Part shown: positions 1 through 6,746 of the stretch, one piece after another
How the letters are laid out: each line of letters starts with the position of its first letter
How positions within the stretch are numbered: the stretch's first letter is position 1
Assembly (NCBI GenBank): GCA_052032225.1
Contig: JBPEWY010000062.1
Location: 1 to 10,913 of the forward strand
Direction: 5' to 3'
Length of the DNA stretch: 10,913 nt
Source: JBPEWY01 sp052032225
Lineage (GTDB): Bacteria; Bacteroidota; Bacteroidia; Flavobacteriales; Flavobacteriaceae
The notes under the pieces: generated by a model
Told to the model about the DNA's origin: nothing
Seen by the model: only the letters and a program-made list of their open reading frames with translations
Databases searched by the model: none
Translations under genes and position numbers: made by a program

Positions 1-821
1 GCCAATATAACCGCTATTGGTTGGTGTGTGTATTGGTTATAGGTTTTAACTAAAACGTACTCTATATTAGGCCCTACGGTAAGCGCTGTGTTACTTGGTA
101 ATGTCCAAGGCGTAGTAGTCCAGGCCAAAAAGTGAACTTCACCATAAGGCTTTAAAAACTCAGGTAGCGTTTCGGTTTTAGCTTTAAATTGTGCTACTAC
201 TGTGGTATCGGTAACATTTTGGTATGTTCCGGGTTGATTTAGCTCATGAGAGCTTAAGCCCGTTCCGGCTTTTGGTGAGTAGGGCTGAATGGTATAGCCT
301 TTGTACAACAACCCTTTACTGTAAATTTGTTTTAAAAGCCACCATACGCTTTCCATGTACTTAGGCTCATAAGTTATGTAAGGGTTGTTAGTATCTACCC
401 AATACCCCATTTTTTTGGTAAGATCGTTCCACACATCGGTGTAACGCATTACCGCTTTTTTACACGCTTTGTTGTAATCTTCTACCGATATTTTTTTACC
501 AATATCTTCTTTGGTAATACCTAATTCTTTTTCAACGCCAAGCTCTATGGGTAACCCGTGAGTATCCCAACCTGCTTTTCGTTTTACCTGATATCCTTTT
601 TGTGTTTTATATCTGCAAAAAATATCTTTAATAGCACGTGCCATTACGTGATGTATTCCGGGCAATCCATTTGCAGAAGGCGGACCTTCGTAAAAAACAA
701 AAGGGGTTGCTCCTTCTCGCGTTTCAATACTTTTCTCGAAAATGTTATTCTCTTCCCAATACTTACGAACCTCTTCGGCTATTTGAGGCAGTTCTAACGT
801 TTTGTATTCGGCAAACTTCAT
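1..821 (-). CDS. ileS: Isoleucyl-tRNA synthetase, N-terminal part (runs off left edge)
   Basis: This cytoplasmic enzyme charges tRNA-Ile with isoleucine using ATP. Only the first 273 codons are visible; the frame is open to the window edge, so the KMSKS loop and anticodon-binding domain lie outside. The class I catalytic core is clear: the ATP-binding signature at residues 46-58 (GPPSANGLPGIHH), then GWDTHGLP at 84-91, a motif typical of IleS. The CP1 editing insertion begins after about residue 150 and contains the threonine-rich TTTPWTLPSN at 235-244. The signature reads G-I-H-H where most class I synthetases have H-I-G-H, so positions 1 and 3 are swapped; this variant is known in some type 2 (IleRS2) enzymes. 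The ATG at 821 begins the typical MKFAEYKTL N-terminus. A possible -7 box (TAATTTCG, 865-872, minus strand) lies upstream but has no matching -33 element. Identity is certain; type 2 assignment is inferred. Confidence 0.97.
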   Translation of the reverse strand, partial: MKFAEYKTLELPQIAEEVRKYWEENNIFEKSIETREGATPFVFYEGPPSANGLPGIHHVMARAIKDIFCRYKTQKGYQVKRKAGWDTHGLPIELGVEKELGITKEDIGKKISVEDYNKACKKAVMRYTDVWNDLTKKMGYWVDTNNPYITYEPKYMESVWWLLKQIYSKGLLYKGYTIQPYSPKAGTGLSSHELNQPGTYQNVTDTTVVAQFKAKTETLPEFLKPYGEVHFLAWTTTPWTLPSNTALTVGPNIEYVLVKTYNQYTHQPIAVIL

Positions 822-904
822 ATACTTTCGTGCTATTATAAACTGTTACTATATTTTAAGTGTGCGAAATTACTAAATTTCAAGGAATTGAATTAGCTTA
901 AGCC

Positions 905-934
905 AATAAAAAAGCCCGCTATACAGCGAGCTTT
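905..934 (-). terminator. Rho-independent terminator after the DUF4382 lipoprotein gene
   Basis: Read on the minus strand, a 10-bp stem (arms 925-934 and 911-920) closes a 4-nt loop (GTAT) and is followed by a short T-rich tail. It lies about 40 bases past the stop codon at 975. One pair is a U-G wobble in the minus-strand RNA but would be a C-A mismatch in plus-strand RNA, which supports minus-strand use. It separates the lipoprotein gene from ileS. Confidence 0.8.
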
Positions 935-974
935 TAAATTTACTTAACTTTTGATGTTTATACGGATGGAAATC

Positions 975-1937
975 TTATAAAATTCCTGTTACGGTTACAT
1001 TAATATTTATTTCGCTTTCTGATGTAACAGTAATGTTATCTAGCTCAATATTCGAGTTAGATTCTACATCTAACATAGCATTAAGCTCTAACTTACCATC
1101 GTTATCTTCATCTTTATACGAAGCAAAATGCAACTCGTAATCTCCTTCTTTTAAGAAACTTAGTGTGTAAGAACCTGTAGATTGTACTACGGCACTTGCA
1201 ACAGCATTAGCAAAGGTAATATTACTTTCTCCTTGACCTTTAGTCTCTGTTTCTGCATTAAATGTACCTTTTTTGTACGCATATACAATTACCTTATCAG
1301 ATTCGCCAGATGCGTCCGTTGCCATACCTTTTATGGTTCCGGTAGTTTTTTCGTTTACTACACGAATTCCAGACTTTAGCTCGTTCATGGTTACAAAGTT
1401 AAAGCTGCTAGAACCACCGGTTTCTTCTTTAATAGTTTTTCTAAGGTCAAAATCTACTACAATGTTATTAGTAGCATTCGCAATAACCTCAAAGTTTTCG
1501 CTAATTTTAATTTCATTAGCAGCAGCTTCTAACTTATGCTTAGTACCATCTACAGTTTCTACGTAGCTTCCGGGAGTATTACCGTTAACATCCATTTCGT
1601 AATCAAGTACTAATGTTAAACTAGAGTAGTTTTTGCTATCAAGCTCTAAATCTCCCAATAAGGCTTTATCACCGTTCTGGTAATTTAACAAGTTTACTGT
1701 TTTAGCAGTAAAATTACCATCTGCTTTTAACGATTTACCGTCTATTTTAACATCGGTTATGGTAACATAAGCCGCTTTAACATTTGCATTGTCAATTGGA
1801 GCATCTGTAACATACACATTTGCTCTTTCTTTAGATGATGTTACATTATCTGTCTCGTCGCTACTATCTGAACAAGACATAAACATCAACGAAGTTGAAA
1901 AAATTAAACCTAATAATAATTTACTGTAACGTTTCAT
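975..1937 (-). CDS. DUF4382 domain lipoprotein
   Basis: A 320-residue predicted lipoprotein of unknown function. The N-terminus is a type II signal peptide: basic MKRYSK, a hydrophobic stretch, then lipobox FMSC with Cys22 as the acylation site. Cys22 is followed by an acidic/serine run (SDSSDETD), which resembles the lipoprotein export signals that send Bacteroidota lipoproteins to the cell surface. Residues about 38-190 match DUF4382, with the family's characteristic start (VYVTDAPID) and the VDFDLRKTI segment near 160-170. Residues about 199-320 look like a beta-rich carboxypeptidase-regulatory-like domain with an acidic DEDNDGK loop that could bind a metal. The ATG at 1937 is the only start that fits the signal peptide. 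Terminators lie on both sides, so it is probably monocistronic. Upstream, TATAATTG at 1969-1976 is a weak -7 candidate. The DUF4382 call is firm; no biochemical role is known to me. Confidence 0.88.
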   Translation of the reverse strand: MKRYSKLLLGLIFSTSLMFMSCSDSSDETDNVTSSKERANVYVTDAPIDNANVKAAYVTITDVKIDGKSLKADGNFTAKTVNLLNYQNGDKALLGDLELDSKNYSSLTLVLDYEMDVNGNTPGSYVETVDGTKHKLEAAANEIKISENFEVIANATNNIVVDFDLRKTIKEETGGSSSFNFVTMNELKSGIRVVNEKTTGTIKGMATDASGESDKVIVYAYKKGTFNAETETKGQGESNITFANAVASAVVQSTGSYTLSFLKEGDYELHFASYKDEDNDGKLELNAMLDVESNSNIELDNITVTSESEININVTVTGIL

Positions 1938-2014
1938 AGTATTTAAGTTTTTGAGTTCAACATTTAAACAATTATAAACTAAAAAACCCTACTATTTTTT
2001 ACGTTAAAATTTTG

Positions 2015-2044
2015 AAAAAAGATTTTAATACTATTTTAAAATCT
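2015..2044 (-). terminator. AT-rich terminator overlapping the receptor stop codon
   Basis: On the minus strand a perfect 9-bp stem (arms 2036-2044 and 2020-2028) closes a 7-nt loop and runs into a T tract ending at 2015. The stem is nearly all A-T, so it is weak by itself, but the T tract makes it terminator-like. The TAA stop codon of the receptor gene (2036-2038) is part of the upstream arm. Confidence 0.6.
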
Positions 2045-4438
2045 GTAAGAAAGACTCAAAATCAAGTTTCTTCCGGGACCTGCTATTCCCGATGAATACG
2101 GCCTATACCTTTGATCAGTAATATTTTCTACTGCAGCAGTTGCATTTAGGTTTTCTGACAGTTTATACTGCGTTCTTATATTAAAAGTGTACCATGAAGG
2201 CGAGTACGGATTTCCGTTACTATCTGATGCGTACAAATATGCTTTACGCTGTTCTGATGGTGCTAAATCAGCATACTTAATACTACCATTAAACAACACC
2301 GATGCATCTATTTTTAACCTATCACTTTTAAATAGCATATGAACATCGCCAAATAATGGTGCTGCATGGCGTAAAGAAGCTGTTTCACCGTTATCCAGTT
2401 CTTCTTCTCCTTCTGTAATAGTAACATTAGAGGTTATAGATAGCTGCTCGGTAAAATAGGCTTGCAAGGCTAATTCAAGTCCATAAACAGTAGCTTTAGC
2501 TGCATTCTGTATGGCTTGCACTTGGCTTGGCTCTCCTTGATAATTTATTACATCTTGCCCATTAAGTGTAAAATCTCTTCTAACTAGAGCGTCTTTTAAA
2601 TAGGTATAAAAAGCAGCTGTACTAATAATTAATTTATCATTAAAATTTTTTCTTATTCCAATTTCTGTGTTGTATGCGTACTCGGCTTCTAAATCAGGGT
2701 TTGGAACAACAACAGCCCCGGGCTCAGAGTCAAAAACCTTGCCGATATCATCTATATTAGGAGCTCTAAATCCGGTAGCACCATTAATTGTTATTTGCCA
2801 TTGGTTTCCCGGAAACCAGCTTAAACCAAAACTTCCGGTTAAAGCACCATTATCTACTTTTGTGTTTGTAAAAGGTAAATTGTAATAGGTATTATCAAAA
2901 ATAGCGTTTATAAAAGCATGACTATAGCGTAATCCGGTAAGCAATGTTACTTTACTACCGGCTTTATGTTCTACGTTAGCATAGCCTGCAACCGTTTGCC
3001 AAGAAGCACCATCTGGATATCTTGAAGCTGTTTTTTCTTTTTGATTAGTTACTATATTTTCTTGTTTTCCGTTAGATTGTACTTTATTAAGTACATACTC
3101 TACCCCATAAAAAACTTTGGTTTTAGTAGAGAATGCTTTTTCAAAATCTGCATTAAAAGAATATGCATTAACTCGTTCTATGTTATGGTATTTTATACTG
3201 TCTTGAAAATCTCTGTTATGCCTACTTTCTCTAAAATATTGGTATGCTGTTGTAAGCTTTACAGCATCGTAAATGGTCGCGTTATTATTATGTTCTGTTT
3301 GTAAGTTAGCCATAAACCAACGTTGTGGCCCATAATACCACTCTGCAGAACGCGGTTCTCCATTTCTGGTTCTTATCAACCTATCATACCTTGCATAATT
3401 AGATGTACTGTTATAATGTAATCCTAATTGAAAATCCCATCTGCTGTTAGGTACATATTTAATTTTTTGAAGCACTCCAACCTGATTAAACCCTGTTGGA
3501 ACTTGTTCTCTTGGGTTTGTGTTTGTTACAACATTATCTTGATTATTGGTTGTAGTTACATAAAACGGCCTTAAATAATCATCTGGGCCATTTTTTCCCA
3601 TAGTTAAATTACCAAAATCAGAATAACTAATACTTGTTAAAGATCCCCATTTTTTGCTTCCTACAGCTATTGTTGCGTGTCCTGTTTTTTCTGAATTTGC
3701 AGAAGCATATCTTACCACACTTTTACCTGAAACATCAAGAGAGTCTGTATTACTGAGAGTTGGAGATTGTGTATAAAAATTTAATACCCCACCAATGGCA
3801 TCGCTTCCATAAATTACAGACCCCGGACCAAAAATTACTTCGGTTTTTTTTATACTGAAAGGGTCTACAGAGATAACATTCTGTATATTTCCGCCTCTAA
3901 AAATGGCATTGTTCATTCTAACCCCATCAACAGAAAGTAGTAACCTGTTGGTTGCAAAACCTCTAATCATGGGACTTCCTCCTCCTAACTGACTTTTTTG
4001 AACAAAAACTTGTCCGCTTTGCTGTAATAAATCTGCCGAAGTTTGTGGTGTAGTAAACAAAACTGTATTAGCTGATAGACTCACTATTTTTTGAGGCACA
4101 TGCCTTTTTTGTTGCTGCCATTTAGATACAGAAAGAACTATCTCATCTAACTGTTGCGTGTTAGGGTACAGGTATACACGTTTGTTTTTTATTTTTCTTT
4201 TGATGATACTTTTAACGGTATAGGAAACATGCGAAATGTAAATTCGCTCATTCGGCCCAAAGTCTAATACGTTTACAAATCCGTCATTATTAGTAAGCGC
4301 AGTTTTTGTGGTGTCTTTATTATACACAAATGCATTTTCTATGGGCTCTCCAGAATCTACATCTAAAATTTTTATGTTTTGAGCTGTTGTAACAGCTCCT
4401 GAAAGCATAAGTAGTATGCAAAAAAATATCCTCATCAT
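2036..4438 (-). CDS. TonB-dependent outer-membrane receptor, hemoglobin/heme-receptor-like
   Basis: An 800-residue outer-membrane transporter, powered by TonB-ExbBD, for an unidentified substrate. In order: a signal peptide (about 1-19, cleavage near AQ-NI); a carboxypeptidase-regulatory-like beta-sandwich (about 20-92), usual in Bacteroidota receptors; a likely TonB box near 97-105 (LDEIVLSVS); a plug domain (about 112-228) with GGGSPMIRGF, LLLSVDGVRMNN and FGPGSVIYGSDAIGG; then a 22-strand type barrel ending in aromatic SYRF. The FRAPNIDDI box at 557-565 and NPDL at 580-583 resemble the FRAP/NPNL boxes of heme and hemoglobin receptors. The histidine often found between those boxes is absent (566-579), so heme cannot be assumed as substrate. 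The start overlaps the recO stop by one base (TAATG), and a second ATG follows directly. No partner SusD gene, siderophore gene or iron regulator is nearby. Family is certain; substrate is open. Confidence 0.93.
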   Translation of the reverse strand: MMRIFFCILLMLSGAVTTAQNIKILDVDSGEPIENAFVYNKDTTKTALTNNDGFVNVLDFGPNERIYISHVSYTVKSIIKRKIKNKRVYLYPNTQQLDEIVLSVSKWQQQKRHVPQKIVSLSANTVLFTTPQTSADLLQQSGQVFVQKSQLGGGSPMIRGFATNRLLLSVDGVRMNNAIFRGGNIQNVISVDPFSIKKTEVIFGPGSVIYGSDAIGGVLNFYTQSPTLSNTDSLDVSGKSVVRYASANSEKTGHATIAVGSKKWGSLTSISYSDFGNLTMGKNGPDDYLRPFYVTTTNNQDNVVTNTNPREQVPTGFNQVGVLQKIKYVPNSRWDFQLGLHYNSTSNYARYDRLIRTRNGEPRSAEWYYGPQRWFMANLQTEHNNNATIYDAVKLTTAYQYFRESRHNRDFQDSIKYHNIERVNAYSFNADFEKAFSTKTKVFYGVEYVLNKVQSNGKQENIVTNQKEKTASRYPDGASWQTVAGYANVEHKAGSKVTLLTGLRYSHAFINAIFDNTYYNLPFTNTKVDNGALTGSFGLSWFPGNQWQITINGATGFRAPNIDDIGKVFDSEPGAVVVPNPDLEAEYAYNTEIGIRKNFNDKLIISTAAFYTYLKDALVRRDFTLNGQDVINYQGEPSQVQAIQNAAKATVYGLELALQAYFTEQLSITSNVTITEGEEELDNGETASLRHAAPLFGDVHMLFKSDRLKIDASVLFNGSIKYADLAPSEQRKAYLYASDSNGNPYSPSWYTFNIRTQYKLSENLNATAAVENITDQRYRPYSSGIAGPGRNLILSLSYRF

Positions 4439-5160
4439 TAACTAAATACAGAATTTAGTACTGCAATAGATTTTGGCTTTTTAAATCCTTGCAAATGTAG
4501 CTCAAAATAGAAAATGAAGCTATCAAGCAAAGACTGCCTTGTTTTTTGTGATAATTTAACCTTAGTAAGCTCATCAAAATTTATGCCTAACAGGCTTTTA
4601 AAATGCTGTAAATTTTCTCCTTCTATGACAGGGTTTCCTGAAAGAGTGTTAGTAAAACTCCCCTCTGCTAAATCAAAATAGAGGGTGTTTTCTATTTCTG
4701 AAGTTTCCGGATAAAAGCCTAAATACTTTGATAGATTAAGCAAAAAAAGTAAATGAAAATTAGCTATTTCAGAATGGGTATCTAACCACTGCAAAGCGGT
4801 TTCTACATAAGTAAATAATGCCTCATTTTGCTCTTCTTCTTGCAAACATAAACTTAAAACCTCTGCTAAAAACATTGCTATGGCATTTTTAGGCATGCTA
4901 AACGGAATACTAGTGTATTGGTATGCTGCTTTAACTTCTTTTATACGTTCTAAGGTTCCTTTGTTTTTATGAATAGCAACTAGCTCTAATTGGGTTAACG
5001 CCTGAAAATAACCTGCTTTAACCGCTCCTTTTTTACTTTTTAAAACACCTTTAAGCAAATAGGTTTTAATACCAGCTTTTTCTGTAAAACATTTTACAAT
5101 TAAGCTGGTATCGCTATACTTAATAGTTGTTAATACTATGGCTTTTGTGGTAAGTTGCAC
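4438..5160 (-). CDS. recO: DNA repair protein RecO
   Basis: RecO works with RecR (and RecF) to load RecA on SSB-coated single-stranded DNA during gap repair and recombination; it also anneals complementary strands. The N-terminus (MQLTTKAIVLTTIKYSDTS) is the usual start of the OB-fold domain, followed by LIVKCFTEKAGIKTYLLKGV and a helical C-terminal domain; 240 residues is a normal length. No CxxC zinc-finger pairs are seen, unlike Deinococcus RecO. There is no ATG near the N-terminus. A TAA stop lies directly upstream of TTG (5163) and GTG (5160). I chose GTG because it gives the MQ-x-x-TKAIV start I recall for flavobacterial relatives; TTG would add one residue. The stop codon overlaps the ATG of the TonB receptor, suggesting cotranscription and translational coupling. 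The gdhA terminator lies just upstream. Confidence 0.93.
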   Translation of the reverse strand: MQLTTKAIVLTTIKYSDTSLIVKCFTEKAGIKTYLLKGVLKSKKGAVKAGYFQALTQLELVAIHKNKGTLERIKEVKAAYQYTSIPFSMPKNAIAMFLAEVLSLCLQEEEQNEALFTYVETALQWLDTHSEIANFHLLFLLNLSKYLGFYPETSEIENTLYFDLAEGSFTNTLSGNPVIEGENLQHFKSLLGINFDELTKVKLSQKTRQSLLDSFIFYFELHLQGFKKPKSIAVLNSVFS

Positions 5161-5180
5161 CAATTACTTTTTTATGTTTG

Positions 5181-5207
5181 CTAAAATAAAAAAGCACCGC
5201 CATACAA
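5181..5207 (-). promoter_or_regulatory. Possible recO promoter embedded in the gdhA terminator
   Basis: On the minus strand a TTG (5205-5207, in the terminator loop) lies 16 bases before TATTTTAG (5181-5188), which differs from the Bacteroidota -7 consensus TAnnTTTG at one position. The spacing equals that of the gdhA promoter candidate. It would leave a leader of about a dozen bases before the recO start. The A in the core TTTG makes this tentative. Confidence 0.28.
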
Positions 5208-5219
5208 GCAGTGCTTTTT
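5183..5219 (-). terminator. Rho-independent terminator after gdhA
   Basis: On the minus strand a 12-bp stem (arms 5208-5219 and 5189-5200) with a 7-nt loop is followed by TTATTTTAG, about 25 bases past the gdhA stop. The arm near the tail ends in five Ts. One pair is a U-G wobble in the minus-strand RNA and a C-A mismatch in the opposite RNA, again pointing to minus-strand use. Confidence 0.88.
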
Positions 5220-5242
5220 GTTTTTTATATAAAGTAGATGTA

Positions 5243-6586
5243 TTAAACCACCCCTTGTGCTATCATAGCATCGGCTACTTTTACAAACCCTGCAATGTTA
5301 GCTCCTTTAACGTAGTTAATATACCCGTCTTTTTCTTTTCCGTATTTAACTGCAGACTCATGAATATCTTTCATAATCTGACCTAATTTAGCGTCTACTT
5401 CCTCACGAGTCCAGTTATAACGTAATGCATTTTGTGTCATTTCTAAACCGGATGTAGCAACACCTCCGGCGTTTGATGCTTTACCAGGCGCAAATAAAAT
5501 TTTTGCTTCTTGGAAAACTTCTATGGCTTCTGGTGTAGAAGGCATATTTGCTCCTTCACTTACACATATACAACCATTGCTTACAAGTTGCTTAGCATCT
5601 TCACCGTCTAACTCATTTTGGGTAGCACATGGTAACGCTATATCACATGGTACGCCCCATGGTTTTTGTCCGGCAAAAAACTCTGCAGAAGGGTACTTTT
5701 CTGCATACTCACTTATTCTGCCTCGCTTAACATTTTTAAGCTCCATTATAAATGCAAGCTTCTCTTCGTTAATTCCGTCTTTATCATAAACATACCCTGA
5801 AGAATCAGACATGGTTAGTACTTTACCTCCCATGTGAAGTACTTTTTCTGCAGCATATTGTGCTACGTTACCAGAACCGGAAATAACAACATTTTTACCT
5901 TTTACACTTTCTCCACGAGTTTGCAGCATATTTTCTGCAAAGTAAACGTTACCATATCCTGTAGCTTCAGGTCTGATTAACGATCCTCCCCAAGAAAGAC
6001 CCTTTCCTGTTAAAACTCCGGTAAACTCGTTTTTAAGCTTTTTGTACATTCCAAACATATACCCTATTTCACGAGCTCCAACTCCTATGTCTCCGGCAGG
6101 AACATCGGTATTCGGACCAATATGTCTGTAAAGCTCTGTCATAAAGCTTTGGCAAAAACGCATTACTTCGTTATCTGATTTCCCCTTAGGGTCAAAATCA
6201 GATCCTCCTTTACCTCCACCCATTGGTAGCGTAGTTAAGCTGTTTTTGAATACTTGCTCAAAAGCCAAGAATTTTAAAATACTAAGGTTTACAGATGGGT
6301 GAAAACGTAATCCTCCTTTGTAAGGGCCAATAGCCGAGTTCATCTCAATTCGGTAACCTCTGTTTACCTGAATTTCCCCATTATCATCAACCCAAGGCAC
6401 TCTGAACATAATTACTCGCTCAGGCTCTACCATTCTAAGCAGAATGTTTTTTCCTTTGTAAACATCGTTCTCTTCAATGTAAGGTATTACGGTTTCTGCT
6501 ACTTCCTTCACAGCCTGTAAAAACTCTGGTTCATGACCATTGCGTTGCTTTACAAGGTCTAGAAACTCGTTTATTTTTTGTTCCAT
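5243..6586 (-). CDS. gdhA: NADP-specific glutamate dehydrogenase
   Basis: Cytoplasmic enzyme that makes glutamate from 2-oxoglutarate, ammonium and NADPH (reversible), a main route of ammonium assimilation. At 447 residues it has the same length as E. coli GdhA. The N-terminal substrate domain carries GPYKGGLRFHP (88-97), the catalytic-lysine motif PMGGGKGGSDFDPKGKS (121-137, Lys126) and PAGDIGVG (163-170, Asp166). The Rossmann domain has SGSGNVAQYAA (236-246). The following MSDSSG (259-264) matches the NADP-type hexameric enzymes and lacks the acidic residue common in NAD enzymes. All key residues are present, so it should be active. The ATG at 6586 lies behind a good Bacteroidota promoter. 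It is flanked by a terminator downstream and a divergent gene upstream, so it is likely monocistronic. Confidence 0.98.
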   Translation of the reverse strand: MEQKINEFLDLVKQRNGHEPEFLQAVKEVAETVIPYIEENDVYKGKNILLRMVEPERVIMFRVPWVDDNGEIQVNRGYRIEMNSAIGPYKGGLRFHPSVNLSILKFLAFEQVFKNSLTTLPMGGGKGGSDFDPKGKSDNEVMRFCQSFMTELYRHIGPNTDVPAGDIGVGAREIGYMFGMYKKLKNEFTGVLTGKGLSWGGSLIRPEATGYGNVYFAENMLQTRGESVKGKNVVISGSGNVAQYAAEKVLHMGGKVLTMSDSSGYVYDKDGINEEKLAFIMELKNVKRGRISEYAEKYPSAEFFAGQKPWGVPCDIALPCATQNELDGEDAKQLVSNGCICVSEGANMPSTPEAIEVFQEAKILFAPGKASNAGGVATSGLEMTQNALRYNWTREEVDAKLGQIMKDIHESAVKYGKEKDGYINYVKGANIAGFVKVADAMIAQGVV

Positions 6587-6635
6587 AGAAACATATTAAA
6601 AATGATCGTTTTAATGACTCGATAATATAATGGCA

Positions 6636-6662
6636 CAAATATACGTTTTATGCAAAAACCAA
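6636..6662 (-). promoter_or_regulatory. gdhA promoter, Bacteroidota type
   Basis: On the minus strand TTG (6660-6662) and TATATTTG (6636-6643, perfect TAnnTTTG) are separated by 16 bases. This fits the -33/-7 elements recognised by the Bacteroidota primary sigma factor, though the spacing is at the short end. It implies a transcription start near 6629 and a leader of about 40 bases before the ATG at 6586. No equally good promoter is seen for the divergent gene at 6747. Confidence 0.65.
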
Positions 6663-6746
6663 CACGTAATTTTTTTAATATCGTAAAGTTTTAAAATAAT
6701 AAGAACCAACTATTTGAAAACAATAGTTTAATACGCCCCTTTTACC

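Noticed and set aside
558..841. Plus-strand open frames (558-797, 638-841) inside ileS
   Set aside because: They lie antisense to the strongly conserved ileS sequence; the peptides look like no protein family and there is no promoter.
4438..5160. Zinc finger in RecO
   Set aside because: Some RecO proteins have four zinc-binding cysteines, but here no CxxC pair is present.
5138..5386. Plus-strand open frame across the gdhA/recO gap
   Set aside because: It runs through the terminator and antisense to gdhA; the peptide is cysteine/phenylalanine-rich with no family features.
6664..6746. Promoter for the gene at 6747, at the ACTATTTG sequence near 6710
   Set aside because: It keeps TTTG but lacks the TA two bases before it, and no spaced TTG was found.
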